Notes: generated by a model not told the origin, from the sequence alone. Positions 1-8,667 are shown, counted from the stretch's first letter. The stretch: 64,000 nucleotides of DNA from Methanomassiliicoccales archaeon (GCA_035527755.1 DATKZX010000019.1:62001-126000), one strand, 5' to 3'. Translations and numbers: made by a program.

Positions 1-797
1 GTGGTAGTAGGTATCATGGCATTTTTTCTCGCATGCTTCCAAATGACCGAACGATCGCTCAGACCTTTGGCCCGAGCTGTTCGGATATAATCAAGATTAA
101 GCACCTCCAGCATGCTGTTGCGCATGATCCTTGTAACGATGGCAATGGTGCCGAACGACAAGGTGACCGCGGGCAATATTAGATGATATATTCCATTGAA
201 GAACAAATCGAAATTACCGATCAACAAGGAATCGATCAGCAGAAAACCTGTATAACGTGGAATGTTCCCTTCAACTATGAACGATATATCGTAACGTCCA
301 CCTGCAGGGAACAATTTTAATTGGTAATAGAAAACAAATTGAAGTATCAATGCCAACCAGAAAATAGGCAGGGACACACCTAACAAAGAGACCACTCTGG
401 TCACGTGATCGAACGGTTTGTTACGTCGAACGGCCGATCTCATCCCCAGGAATATGCCTATCCCAACGGCAATGATGATACTGACGATGGTCAATTCGAA
501 CGTGGCTGGGAAATATTTTAAAATGGCATCGGTGACTGGCAGACCAGCGGTCCGGGACCAGCCCCAATCCCCTTGGATGACCCCCTGTAACCAATAAATG
601 AACTGGGTCCAGATAGGTTCATCGAAGTGGTATCTTTCAAAGACCTGTGCGATCTGACTCGGGCTCATCTTTTCGTTAATATAAGCGGCCGCAGGGTTGC
701 CTGTTATTCGGGTCAGTGTGAATACGATTATCGAGACCCCGAGAAGAACTGGAATCAGCAACAGCAATCTTCTAATTATGTAATTGAGCAACCTCAT
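1..797 (-). CDS. Peptide ABC transporter permease, DppB-like (partial, C-terminus off the window)
   Basis: Reading the minus strand from an ATG at 797 gives an open frame to the window edge (about 265 residues). It begins MRLLNYIIRRLLLLIPVLLG, the usual first membrane helix of DppB/OppB permeases. It continues with further hydrophobic segments and ends near the cytoplasmic EAA-type loop (RTARAKGLSDRSVIWKHARK), where the coupling to the ATPase is made. It lies directly downstream of the family-5 substrate-binding protein on the same strand, so both likely form one import operon for peptides or similar solutes. The missing C-terminus and the DppC, DppD and DppF partners would lie beyond base 1. 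Confidence 0.9.
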   Translation of the reverse strand, partial: MRLLNYIIRRLLLLIPVLLGVSIIVFTLTRITGNPAAAYINEKMSPSQIAQVFERYHFDEPIWTQFIYWLQGVIQGDWGWSRTAGLPVTDAILKYFPATFELTIVSIIIAVGIGIFLGMRSAVRRNKPFDHVTRVVSLLGVSLPIFWLALILQFVFYYQLKLFPAGGRYDISFIVEGNIPRYTGFLLIDSLLIGNFDLFFNGIYHLILPAVTLSFGTIAIVTRIMRNSMLEVLNLDYIRTARAKGLSDRSVIWKHARKNAMIPTT

Positions 798-889
798 TAG
801 ATTCAAACCCCGCTTGCCTGGATTTCATTACTGATCGGCTTTTTTCATTTAGATAATGGGTTTATAAAAAAATTAAAATGGGAAGGGGT

Positions 890-2785
890 TTAAATTTCGA
901 TCCTGGCTATGATCATATCCAACACGGTGTCGGCGCCAGCTCCCGCATCAACAGCCGGAACATCGGAAGCCTTCAAAAAGTCGGCTGCCTTGGTCAGGTT
1001 GAAGTCGTATAACGGGACATTCGCCGAATAACCGAACATACCCTCCGGGATAGGACCGTTTGGCTGTATGGCGGTGCCCTTCAGACCTGAATCGATGTAC
1101 GTTGCGTAATCGAAGGCATGAGCGAAGGCCAGCCTAACGTTCTTGTCGGCGAAGAAATCCATCGGTACGTTGGTCTTTTCCGGGTTGGGCAGGGCGGTCA
1201 GGTTCAGAGCCTGGTTCAGACCCAGGAAGTCCACGTTGAAGGTACCTATGCCCTGGGTGATGTTGATTCCTGCAACACCCTCGACATCGGCCTTCTGGAA
1301 CCTGGGTATGGCTGCGCAGTCGACGTCTCCAGCCTTCAGCAGCAGGATCCTGGTGGCGGCGTCAGCAACCTGTCGGATGATGACGTTCTTTATAGCTGCG
1401 GGCTCGTCCCAGTATGCGTCGTTGCGGACCATGCTGATATAATCGCTGGACTGCCAATCGACGAACTCGTAGGGACCGGTTCCGCACATGTGGTTATACA
1501 TGTACAGGTAACCATCGTAGCTCATACCTCCGTTCAACTCCACATAGTCCTTGGAAATTACACCGCCAACGTTGTAGGCCATCACGTATAGGAAGGCCGG
1601 GTAGGCGCTGGTCAGGTTGATCTGTATGGTGTAGTCGTCCGATGCCCATATGGCATCATCTATGACATCAGCGGGGATGCCGGGGGTGAAGGTTGAATTA
1701 TCGGCGCTGTAGGAACCCTGGTCATAATCATAGTAGTCGGGTATGGTGACCTGTCCTAACATCCAGACCGGTCCGTGAGGATCGTTCAGCATTAGCGCGC
1801 GGGCCAGGCTGTACTTCACGTCCTCGGAGGTCATATCGGTACCGTCGTGGAACACCACATCTTCCTTCAGATGGAAGATGTATTGAAGACCATCGGCGGA
1901 GATACCGCCGTTATCAACGGTAGGAACCTCAGTTGCTAGAACCGGTATAAGCTCGGATGCGGAGGTACCGTTGTAGAAGATCAAGTTCTCGTAGACGTTC
2001 TGCATGATCTCTCCACCGGCGGTCTCGTAGCCTACAGCGGGGTCCAAGCTCTCTGGGTTACCATCTATGGTGGCCATGACGAAAGTGTCCCCATCGTAGC
2101 TTGATGGGGCTCCAGCTGGAGCAACATCTGGCTTATCGAATGAGTTGTATATCAGACCGGATTGCATGGGGTTGAAATAATAGCCGCTGATCCAAGACCT
2201 CTCAGCATGGAACTGGGTCGCTTGAGCGGTCCAAATGAAGACGCAATCCTCGTACATGTCCATCTCCATATCTTCGTATGCTGCGGCCCTATCAGTAGTA
2301 TTCAGAATAGACTGAGCCTCGACGATCATGGTATCCAGCGTGCTGTTGAAGTATCCTATCATGCTGGCATATGTTCCAGATGAATGATAGAAAGGCTGGA
2401 CATAGTTATCGGGGTCAGCGTAGTCGGGGGCCCATCCAAGGAACATGGCAGGCATGGCTCCGTTCTTCCTGAGCTCAAGGTACTGGGCCCACTCGACTCC
2501 GGTAGCGGTTATCTCGATCTTACCGGGGTTCAAGGACTCAAGCCCCTGCTTCATTAATTGGCAGGCTAAGGCCCTGACGTCGTTCCCTGAGTTATAGAAT
2601 AGTTCAAGTTTAAAGCCCTTATCCAACCAGTTCGTAGCCTCTGGTTCGGGCTCTTCATCTCCACCCATCAGCAACACGGCACCCACGGCGGCGACAACTA
2701 GTACAGCCACTACAATAATGGCTATTAACTTGATGTTCATGCCACCCTTGGCCGCGGCCTCAGGTTTGATTTCACTTCCTTCCAT
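890..2785 (-). CDS. Family-5 extracellular solute-binding protein, apparently circularly permuted
   Basis: 631 residues from an ATG at 2785, chosen because GGAGG lies 7 nt upstream; a TTG two codons earlier sits on the ribosome-binding site. Residues 18-39 form one membrane anchor. Residues 54-218 (with LELFYNSGND and LGWAPDYADPDNYVQPF) match the C-terminal lobe of DppA/OppA-type proteins. After a Pro/Ala linker, residues 232-631 match the N-terminal and middle parts (TIDGNPESLDP, FHLKEDVVFHDGT, CGTGPYEF). The protein ends at YDFNLTKAADFLKAS, exactly where the family normally runs on into the segment found here at the front. The order of parts is therefore permuted. It should bind peptides or related solutes outside the membrane for the adjacent permease. 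Family assignment is firm; the permutation could also reflect a recombined tandem pair or an assembly error. Confidence 0.9.
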   Translation of the reverse strand: MEGSEIKPEAAAKGGMNIKLIAIIVVAVLVVAAVGAVLLMGGDEEPEPEATNWLDKGFKLELFYNSGNDVRALACQLMKQGLESLNPGKIEITATGVEWAQYLELRKNGAMPAMFLGWAPDYADPDNYVQPFYHSSGTYASMIGYFNSTLDTMIVEAQSILNTTDRAAAYEDMEMDMYEDCVFIWTAQATQFHAERSWISGYYFNPMQSGLIYNSFDKPDVAPAGAPSSYDGDTFVMATIDGNPESLDPAVGYETAGGEIMQNVYENLIFYNGTSASELIPVLATEVPTVDNGGISADGLQYIFHLKEDVVFHDGTDMTSEDVKYSLARALMLNDPHGPVWMLGQVTIPDYYDYDQGSYSADNSTFTPGIPADVIDDAIWASDDYTIQINLTSAYPAFLYVMAYNVGGVISKDYVELNGGMSYDGYLYMYNHMCGTGPYEFVDWQSSDYISMVRNDAYWDEPAAIKNVIIRQVADAATRILLLKAGDVDCAAIPRFQKADVEGVAGINITQGIGTFNVDFLGLNQALNLTALPNPEKTNVPMDFFADKNVRLAFAHAFDYATYIDSGLKGTAIQPNGPIPEGMFGYSANVPLYDFNLTKAADFLKASDVPAVDAGAGADTVLDMIIARIEI

Positions 2786-2855
2786 TCTCAATCCTCCTTT
2801 TTCTCCCTGTGATAATAAATGACTGGGAGATTGACGTTTGTATGCAATTTGTTGC

Positions 2856-2863
2856 TATAAATA
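2856..2863 (-). promoter_or_regulatory. TATA box of the solute-binding protein gene
   Basis: The minus strand reads TATTTATA about 70 nt upstream of the ATG at 2785. Transcription would start near 2834, giving a leader of roughly 50 nt that holds the GGAGG site. The upstream stretch to 3077 is AT-rich, has no gene, and carries several copies of a GCAATAT-like motif. Confidence 0.5.
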
Positions 2864-3077
2864 CCTTTGTCGATTCTAGACCCTCGAAAAAGGTATCCAG
2901 TAAGGTGAAATAGGGACTACTTTTTTGAACAATTTGAACTGTTTGTTATCCAACAATTAGCCAATATTATTGTCATTATGATGGTAAATAAGTATCAATT
3001 ATTGGCAATATGAATAAATTTTCAAAAAGATATTATTTCATCCATTGTTTATAATTAGCAATATTCGAAAAAGAGCA

Positions 3078-3713
3078 TTAAAAATCGTTGATCAGTTTTT
3101 TCGCCCACATCAGTTTTTTCTTCTTTATGAAGAGGTCACTACCTTCCTTGGGAAAAGGCCGATCAAAATCCCAACCTATCATTCGAATGTTCTCGACCCC
3201 GAAATGACGGGCGATCATGTAAGCCCGGTCACCATCGGTGAATCCTCCAAAATTATATACAACGCCAAAAGGCTGGCATTGAACCGTTGGAATAACAGGG
3301 CCTTTCAATATCGGTACATAACGTTCGATCGATTCAATATTGTCCGCATGAGCGTGCACAAAGATGAGCGCTCCCTTCGAACTAGCCTCGATCTCATATT
3401 GCACGTCGCCATCTAGATCGGAAACAATGATATCTGGCAAGATCCCCTGTCGCACCATTCTTCCCGTGGCCGAGCCGGCCGAGATGAGCGTGTCATCAAT
3501 TGACATTCTGCTCAGTTCGTGTTCTAATGATGCCGCCGCTCCACATATCGACACTCGGCTTCCCAAACAATCGACAATCGTACGAAAATTCACTACTTGT
3601 CTGTCCTTAACAAGTTTCGCAAGGACAGTCGCTGACCTCGCATCCGCTCTAGCGTCATATCCGAAATCAGCCAGAATATCAAGGTATATCGGCTTCCAAC
3701 GAGCCCATTCCAT
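3078..3713 (-). CDS. mptE: 6-hydroxymethyl-7,8-dihydropterin pyrophosphokinase, MptE-like (DUF115)
   Basis: 211 residues. The archaeal MptE family transfers pyrophosphate from ATP to 6-hydroxymethyl-dihydropterin on the way to tetrahydromethanopterin or folate-type cofactors. The family signatures are visible: an AGSATGRM glycine-rich stretch, VSDLDGD, HAHADN, and NFGGFTDGDRA, followed by IGWDFD. The acidic residues in DLDGD and DGDRA are the likely metal ligands. It starts 3 nt after the stop of the DUF373 gene on the same strand, so the two are probably cotranscribed. The presence of MptE is compatible with either a methanogen or a non-methanogen archaeon. Confidence 0.85.
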   Translation of the reverse strand: MEWARWKPIYLDILADFGYDARADARSATVLAKLVKDRQVVNFRTIVDCLGSRVSICGAAASLEHELSRMSIDDTLISAGSATGRMVRQGILPDIIVSDLDGDVQYEIEASSKGALIFVHAHADNIESIERYVPILKGPVIPTVQCQPFGVVYNFGGFTDGDRAYMIARHFGVENIRMIGWDFDRPFPKEGSDLFIKKKKLMWAKKLINDF

Positions 3714-3715
3714 TC

Positions 3716-4873
3716 TTAAGCCTCAGGATACTGTTGAGGCTCGATCTCCCCCTCAACCTCAGGTGAGAGCTTGCGCGCGTATCCTTTGAGGTTCAAGTTA
3801 ATGAGGCCGCTGAAACCCCCCAATAGGAATCCGATCATCACTTGCAGAAATATGACGTATTCCCCGTAATTAGGGTATCCGAAGATAAGGGTCGCCAGGT
3901 CAAATGACGCTTGAAGAATGAAGGCGATAGCGAACAGGCTGGTGCTGACTATCAGACTTGTGCTGTATATCTTGCCGAACGAGAGATAATGGTTGATGAA
4001 CTTTCCTGTCTGGTAGGAGAAGAAGGCGAAAACCCACATCCAAAGGAGGATGCTTGATGTTTTCAATAGTAGGGATAGGGTGCTTGACTCAGTATCCCTT
4101 GTTAGCGAGTCCCAGGCAAAAAATATGCCTGCGAAGAACAAGATGGCCGCCATAATGGCGAAGGGGATCATCTGACTTCCGTTCATGACCCCTTCTGTAA
4201 AGCGCCTGAAAGAACTATCGATCCGTTCCGCCAACTTATATGCAAAAGATATCAGGTATATTCCAAGCACGAGGCTGATCATGCCCCATGCCATGCTCGC
4301 TACAATTTGAATATTGGCGTTCTGCTGCATTAGTTCGATGAACTGAGGCACTAGGTTGAAAAAACCAAGAACTGTCAGGACCAATCCCAGCGGGGTGAAG
4401 ACCCGTTTCCTCATCTTATCGTCCTGCAGCATCTTCATGATGATGTAGTAGGTTCCTTCCACGGTCGGAGCCTGTTTTACCCAGACACGACGAACGGAAT
4501 CGACCTTGACCCTTGAGAACACCATGGGATAGATGAACTCGTCCTCCGCTCCATCGCTGACCAGGACGACACGGTCCGGTTTGACGACCTCCAGGACGTT
4601 CTCCAATTGCGTGGTGAGGACCAGGTCCGATTCGTAACCGACCTTCACGTCCCCGCAGATCGTAGCGATCTCTACGTCCTCGCCTTTCTTCAGCATCTCA
4701 TCGTACATGCCTAGAGCGGCCAGGACCGTGTTGACATCACTATCCTCGGCGTCCTTGAGACCCAATGCCATAACGGCATTGATGTTCTCCTCTCGACCAA
4801 TGAAGGGGCTGTTTAGCCCAGCTTTCTTACCAAAATCGTCGTCCCGATCGACGCTGAGGATCAGTACCTTCAT
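3716..4873 (-). CDS. DUF373 family membrane protein
   Basis: 385 residues. The N-terminal 140 residues form a soluble alpha/beta part (MKVLILSVDRDDDFG, VTLVSDGAEDE-like segment VVLVSDGAEDEF) typical of the archaeal DUF373 family. The rest contains about six hydrophobic helices, starting near residue 160 (LGLVLTVLGFF). The function of DUF373 is unknown. It is followed at once by mptE. Upstream it is divergent from the zinc-ribbon gene at 5018, with 144 nt between them holding both promoters. Confidence 0.8.
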   Translation of the reverse strand: MKVLILSVDRDDDFGKKAGLNSPFIGREENINAVMALGLKDAEDSDVNTVLAALGMYDEMLKKGEDVEIATICGDVKVGYESDLVLTTQLENVLEVVKPDRVVLVSDGAEDEFIYPMVFSRVKVDSVRRVWVKQAPTVEGTYYIIMKMLQDDKMRKRVFTPLGLVLTVLGFFNLVPQFIELMQQNANIQIVASMAWGMISLVLGIYLISFAYKLAERIDSSFRRFTEGVMNGSQMIPFAIMAAILFFAGIFFAWDSLTRDTESSTLSLLLKTSSILLWMWVFAFFSYQTGKFINHYLSFGKIYSTSLIVSTSLFAIAFILQASFDLATLIFGYPNYGEYVIFLQVMIGFLLGGFSGLINLNLKGYARKLSPEVEGEIEPQQYPEA

Positions 4874-4950
4874 CTAACATATCAATCCAGCATTCTTCTA
4901 TATTAAAATTGTGATAGAACAATTGAAAACGAGGCTCCCTTAGGTCATCG

Positions 4951-4958
4951 TTTATATC
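4951..4958 (+). promoter_or_regulatory. TATA box of the double zinc-ribbon membrane protein gene
   Basis: TTTATATC lies about 65 nt upstream of the ATG at 5018. A purine-rich GGGAGGGAGGT follows at about 4994-5004, a somewhat distant ribosome-binding site. Confidence 0.45.
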
Positions 4959-5017
4959 ATTTTCTTATATCCAGGTAAAAAAGAATATAATTAGGGAGGG
5001 AGGTATCCGTCACTGAG

Positions 5018-6013
5018 ATGGAGAGGAAACCTGGTTTTCAGGAATGCCCTAAATGTGGGTTACGTAATAAACCAACCGCCAAGCAGTGTGATTTCTGCGG
5101 GCAATCCTTGACCATCAGTGACGATTGGCAATCCCATGTCAAAGATCTTGAATCTCTCACTCGGTTGGGAGAATCCAAGACAATGGATCACAATACTTCC
5201 CGACGTATCGAATCGACCATCATACGTAAGGAAACTCCATCGATAAAATTGGTCGAGGTGAAGGCTATCGAAGGTCTCGATGAGATCGTCGAGGAATTGA
5301 AAGAACTCGATCCAACCCCCGAACCACAGGAGATCGTGGAGGAGGTACTGGCACCGGTTGTGATAAAGACCCCCGAACCACAGGAGATCGTGGAGGAGCC
5401 GACCATCGAACCGCTGAAGGAACCTCCTACGGTGTATGAAGTGGTTAGCAAGGATGAAATTTCGATCCCTTCGGTCGAGCAACTTGAGATCGTGGAGGAG
5501 CCGATAACCGAGGCCTCACCGGTAATCGATTCTGTAAAACCTACGGTCGTTCCGGTGGAGAAAAAACGCATCCCTGTCGAACAACAGGTGGCGACACATA
5601 AGAATGCGACGCCAAAGAGGAAAACTCCCGCCCCATTAGTTACTGGGGAGACCAAAACTGAACAGGCGGCGATCCTCCCGAGGTACTTACCGAAAAAGCA
5701 AGGCGAAATACGTTCTCTTGGATCACGATTTCATATCAGTGCTCAGAAGGCCATGGTCGTGCTCGTCATCGGAACCGCGCTATATTTTGTTGCTTTGACA
5801 TTATCCGCGCTCGGATCCTTTGATAAATTGGGGGGTCTGAGCACAGGCGCCGTATCATCGGTCCTGATAATCTTTGGAGCGATAATGACTTATCCGTCGC
5901 TGAAACGAAAAATTTCAGGGGAGGTCTTTATTTGTCCAAAATGTCATGAGTCTGTGGAGAAGAACGAGAAAACCTGTCCCTCTTGTGGTGCAAGGTTCTT
6001 CCCTGAGGATTAG
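5018..6013 (+). CDS. Membrane protein with zinc ribbons at both ends
   Basis: 331 residues. Residues 10-28 form one zinc ribbon (CPKC...CDFCG) and residues 306-324 a second (CPKC...CPSCG). Residues about 60-230 are low complexity and rich in Glu, Pro and Val, with repeated EPQEIVEE blocks. Two membrane helices follow at about 245-268 and 278-296. Both zinc ribbons should face the same side as each other, since there are two helices. No function is known. The acidic spacer contains a 29-nt direct repeat, so this part is evolving by slippage or duplication. The next gene starts 11 nt after the stop codon. Confidence 0.75.
   Translation: MERKPGFQECPKCGLRNKPTAKQCDFCGQSLTISDDWQSHVKDLESLTRLGESKTMDHNTSRRIESTIIRKETPSIKLVEVKAIEGLDEIVEELKELDPTPEPQEIVEEVLAPVVIKTPEPQEIVEEPTIEPLKEPPTVYEVVSKDEISIPSVEQLEIVEEPITEASPVIDSVKPTVVPVEKKRIPVEQQVATHKNATPKRKTPAPLVTGETKTEQAAILPRYLPKKQGEIRSLGSRFHISAQKAMVVLVIGTALYFVALTLSALGSFDKLGGLSTGAVSSVLIIFGAIMTYPSLKRKISGEVFICPKCHESVEKNEKTCPSCGARFFPED
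5316..5398 (+). repeat. 29-nt direct repeat inside the acidic spacer
   Basis: The sequence starting CCCCCGAACCACAGGAGATC at 5316 recurs at 5370, a 54-nt (18-codon) period. A shorter third copy of GAGATCGTGGAGGAG occurs near 5484. The repeat keeps the reading frame and encodes PEPQEIVEE. Confidence 0.85.
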
Positions 6014-6023
6014 GTGCGTTCAC

Positions 6024-6659
6024 GTGAGGCTCATCTGGCACATGCACTCATGCTTCGAGGTCGGTAATTCAGCGACTGTAGTGATCGATCCGCATGACGG
6101 TCGTTCCATCGGCGTCAAGCCACCATCACTGCGGGCGGACATTGTCCTCATAAGTCACGATCATTTCGATCACAACGCTATCCGGGTAGTTAGGGGGGAT
6201 TACGTCCTCGTCAAGGATAAGGCGCCGAGGCAGATCAAAGGTGTCGATATACGCGGGATCAACGCCTTCCACGACGATGTGCAAGGGGAGAAGCGCGGCC
6301 GGGTAATTCTTTTCCAATTCACCATTGGTGGGGTACGGTTCTGTCATCTTGGAGACCTCGGACATCCGCTGACCGATAACCAGATCGAGGAGATCGGTCC
6401 GGTCGATGTATTATTCATACCTGTCGGGGGAACTTTCACCATCGATGGTCAACAAGCGCGAGAACTGGTACTTTCCGTGAAACCGAAGATCGCCATACCC
6501 ATGCACTTTCGTGTCGGGGGACTATCTTTGTCGATACAAACCGTTGATGAGTTCCTGCGTGGAATTCCTGAAGATAAGGTCATACGCGTCGGGAACGAGG
6601 TTGATTTCGAACTCGACGAACTGCCTGAAAAAACTGAATACTGGGTGTTTTCCCAGTAA
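6024..6659 (+). CDS. MBL-fold metal-dependent hydrolase (UlaG/COG2220-like)
   Basis: 211 residues from a GTG at 6024, preceded by a GGTG site overlapping the stop of the upstream gene; the open frame extends farther upstream but overlaps that gene. The metallo-beta-lactamase metal motif SHDHFDH is at residues 44-50. Further ligands are likely in CHLGDLGH and the final PMHF segment. COG2220 members act as hydrolases or lactonases, often on unknown substrates. It appears to be in one operon with the zinc-ribbon membrane protein. Confidence 0.8.
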   Translation: MRLIWHMHSCFEVGNSATVVIDPHDGRSIGVKPPSLRADIVLISHDHFDHNAIRVVRGDYVLVKDKAPRQIKGVDIRGINAFHDDVQGEKRGRVILFQFTIGGVRFCHLGDLGHPLTDNQIEEIGPVDVLFIPVGGTFTIDGQQARELVLSVKPKIAIPMHFRVGGLSLSIQTVDEFLRGIPEDKVIRVGNEVDFELDELPEKTEYWVFSQ

Positions 6660-6661
6660 GA

Positions 6662-7321
6662 TCACGATATGATATCCAACGCTTCTTCCACTCGTCCCTG
6701 TTCGATAGGGGTGCTGCGGGAACCTACGACTCCACCCTTGCTGTTGGCCACGATGCTCGATCCGACGTAGGGAGCACCATAGTTCAAGGTGGTTATTTTC
6801 GGATTCACCTTGAATATGCGTTTCAGCATTGAAAGATCATCTTCGCTGGAGGCGGGATGGCATATCAATCCTTTATTGGTGACCTTGCAGACCGAGCCTA
6901 CCGTGTTCTGTTCGGCCACGGTGCCTCGGAAGACCTCCACGTTGAAGATCCTCCCAAGCTCGCGAACTGTCTTATCACTCATTTCCGGATTGATCAGGCA
7001 GCCGTTATCGTTAACAAGGATGTTATTACCGCAGGCATTGAGGCGATCCTCCAGCCGGACAACGGTCAGACCGGGAAAGGCTTTGATCTCTTCATCTGTG
7101 GCGAAGTACGTGACCGCCGCTCCATAGGAGTTCATAGCCACTAGGGCGCCGATCAAATTGGTACTGGCTATCGTTCCTTGAGAGCATTTCACGACCAATG
7201 CCGTGGAGATGTCATCTATGTAACGATCATCCGAGTCCTTAGGCAAAAGGGCCATGGCCTCGTTGGCCACGGTGTAAACGCCCACGAACTCTATGCCATT
7301 ATAGTCAGAGACCCGCAACAT
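6662..7321 (-). CDS. eif6: Translation initiation factor aIF6
   Basis: 219 residues. aIF6 binds the large ribosomal subunit and blocks premature joining of subunits. The pseudo-fivefold repeats of the family show as recurring blocks such as LEDRLNACGNNILVNDNG, RGTVAEQNTVGSVCKVTNKG and APYVGSSIVANSKGG. It is the last gene of the minus-strand S19e-PDCD5-L39e-L31e operon, 10 nt after L31e, which is the common archaeal arrangement. Confidence 0.97.
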   Translation of the reverse strand: MLRVSDYNGIEFVGVYTVANEAMALLPKDSDDRYIDDISTALVVKCSQGTIASTNLIGALVAMNSYGAAVTYFATDEEIKAFPGLTVVRLEDRLNACGNNILVNDNGCLINPEMSDKTVRELGRIFNVEVFRGTVAEQNTVGSVCKVTNKGLICHPASSEDDLSMLKRIFKVNPKITTLNYGAPYVGSSIVANSKGGVVGSRSTPIEQGRVEEALDIIS

Positions 7322-7331
7322 TTTTCAGTTC

Positions 7332-7598
7332 TCACTCGGACGGGAGAGAGACCTCGACCAGGCCATCCTCGAAACGTACCGCCTTCACACGCATTTTGCT
7401 TGGGGGTGCGGTCCTTCCCTGAGCCCAGATGGCCTCATTGACCTTGGGGTCGATCCAAATGTCCTTTTGATCGGCCTTCATATGTCGGGCGACGTACTCT
7501 CTTATCTCTTTCACAGCTCTATTGGACCGGCCGGTGGTAGGGACCATCTTGGTCTTTATCATCGGTATGTTGTAGACGGACTCTTTCTCCTCTGCCAT
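7332..7598 (-). CDS. rpl31e: Large ribosomal subunit protein L31e
   Basis: 88 residues from the ATG at 7598, chosen because a GGAG lies 8 nt upstream; two earlier in-frame starts sit on that site. The sequence YNIPMIKTKMVPTTGRSNRA and the IWIDPKVNEAIWAQGR segment are typical of L31e. It lies near the peptide exit tunnel. The upstream rpl39e gene ends just before this start. Confidence 0.95.
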   Translation of the reverse strand: MAEEKESVYNIPMIKTKMVPTTGRSNRAVKEIREYVARHMKADQKDIWIDPKVNEAIWAQGRTAPPSKMRVKAVRFEDGLVEVSLPSE

Positions 7599-7603
7599 TT
7601 CCA

Positions 7604-7759
7604 TCACTCCTTAAGCTTGCTGTGGCGCCAGTTCCTTCTCATAGGGTGGCGTAGGAAGGTACGGCTGGTCCTCATCATGACCCATGCCGGTACACGGCGG
7701 TTCTGTTTGATCTTCTTCATCAATCGTGCCTTCATGGCGGCGTGCTTGTTGCGTGCCAT
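7604..7759 (-). CDS. rpl39e: Large ribosomal subunit protein L39e (short gene)
   Basis: 51 residues read from ATG 7759 to TGA 7604. The composition is very basic, with [20 protein letters not shown] at the start, followed by [11 protein letters not shown] and [11 protein letters not shown], matching L39e along its full length. L39e lines the exit tunnel. It lies between the PDCD5 and L31e genes, as in many archaea, and is easily missed because of its size. Confidence 0.96.
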   Translation of the reverse strand: MARNKHAAMKARLMKKIKQNRRVPAWVMMRTSRTFLRHPMRRNWRHSKLKE

Positions 7760-7760
7760 A

Positions 7761-8090
7761 TTATAACCTCTCAATGCTAATTTCCCTCTTCTGAGGGGAT
7801 ACCTTCCTGAGTATCTGCTTCAGGGTGGGCTCGTCTATCTGTGAGTTTATCTGACCGGCCTGAGCCAGTCTGATGAGCTGCTCCTCGACGGAGCGGGCGA
7901 TATCCGGATAGGCCATCCGGACGTTGGCCAGGCGGTCCCTGGCCTCGGGGGTCAACAGCTGGCGAAGAATTGCTTGCCTCTGTGCCTCCATTGCCTGGGA
8001 CTGCTGTTCCATCGCGGCCTGATTCTCTCCCTGCTGTTGCAGTTGAGCCATCTTACGCCGACGCAGGTCAGAGAGTTCAGCATCTTCCAC
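7761..8090 (-). CDS. DNA-binding PDCD5 family protein
   Basis: 109 residues from a GTG at 8090, with a strong GAGGTGAT site just upstream. The family is a small helical bundle with a basic, Gln-rich N-terminus ([17 protein letters not shown]) and the conserved [19 protein letters not shown] block. Archaeal homologues of eukaryotic PDCD5 are annotated as DNA binding, but their role is not clear. It follows S19e and precedes L39e in the operon. Confidence 0.93.
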   Translation of the reverse strand: MEDAELSDLRRRKMAQLQQQGENQAAMEQQSQAMEAQRQAILRQLLTPEARDRLANVRMAYPDIARSVEEQLIRLAQAGQINSQIDEPTLKQILRKVSPQKREISIERL

Positions 8091-8105
8091 GGTGTATCAC
8101 CTCGT

Positions 8106-8528
8106 TCAAATGGAGTCGACGACTTCTTTGGCCGCATTGTCAAGAAGGGCCTGTCCCTTGGGTGTGACCATGCGTCCGTTGTTCTTGTTCTTTGCCACCA
8201 ATCCGGAGGATTCCAACTGCATCAGGGACTTCCTGATGACTGAACGGCTTCCCTTGACGGCCCTGTTAGGCCTGGAGCCGCGGTCGACGAATCCACCGTA
8301 TTCAGCAGCAAGCTTGGAGGTGCCGATGGGGCCCTTTACATAGACCTTTCTAAGAACCGAAGCAGCCCTGGTATACCACCAGTCGGGTTGAATTGGCGCC
8401 TTCTCCGTATGTACGCCAGTCTTAGCGAACTCTGCCCATTCAGGAGGGTTCACTGCCCCAGAGTCTTTCAACTTCCGGGCCACATTTTCAATCAATTTAT
8501 CGGAGGGCGCATCATAGACCGTAACCAT
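8106..8528 (-). CDS. rps19e: Small ribosomal subunit protein S19e
   Basis: 140 residues from ATG 8528, with GAGG 8 nt upstream; an earlier in-frame start is less likely. S19e is a winged-helix protein needed for late small-subunit assembly. Family blocks are PEWAEFAKTGVHTEKAPIQP, WWYTRAASVLRKVYVKGPIG and the basic GSRPNRAVKGSRSVIRKSL. It is the first gene of the translation operon reading to aIF6. Confidence 0.96.
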   Translation of the reverse strand: MVTVYDAPSDKLIENVARKLKDSGAVNPPEWAEFAKTGVHTEKAPIQPDWWYTRAASVLRKVYVKGPIGTSKLAAEYGGFVDRGSRPNRAVKGSRSVIRKSLMQLESSGLVAKNKNNGRMVTPKGQALLDNAAKEVVDSI

Positions 8529-8598
8529 ATTAACCAACCTCAATGAATTTTAGATATTGACTAGACCAAAGGGTATGTTCGGCCACTAATATGGTACC

Positions 8599-8608
8599 TA
8601 TATAAAAG
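8599..8608 (-). promoter_or_regulatory. TATA box of the S19e operon
   Basis: The minus strand reads TTTTATATAG about 75 nt upstream of the S19e start codon. This would give a leader of roughly 45 nt that includes the GAGG site. Confidence 0.6.
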
Positions 8609-8651
8609 AGTTTTGTCCAGCAGCGCCCCGCCTGGTACCATTGTCCAGAAA

Positions 8652-8667
8652 GGGCCGGTAGCTCAGC
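8652..8667 (+). other. Orphan tRNA 5' end-like sequence
   Basis: GGGCCGGTAGCTCAGC has the form of the first 16 bases of an archaeal elongator tRNA (acceptor strand, T8-A9, D-stem and A-box). The next bases do not continue into a D-loop, anticodon arm or T-arm, so this is not a complete tRNA gene. It may be a relic or chance. Confidence 0.3.
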
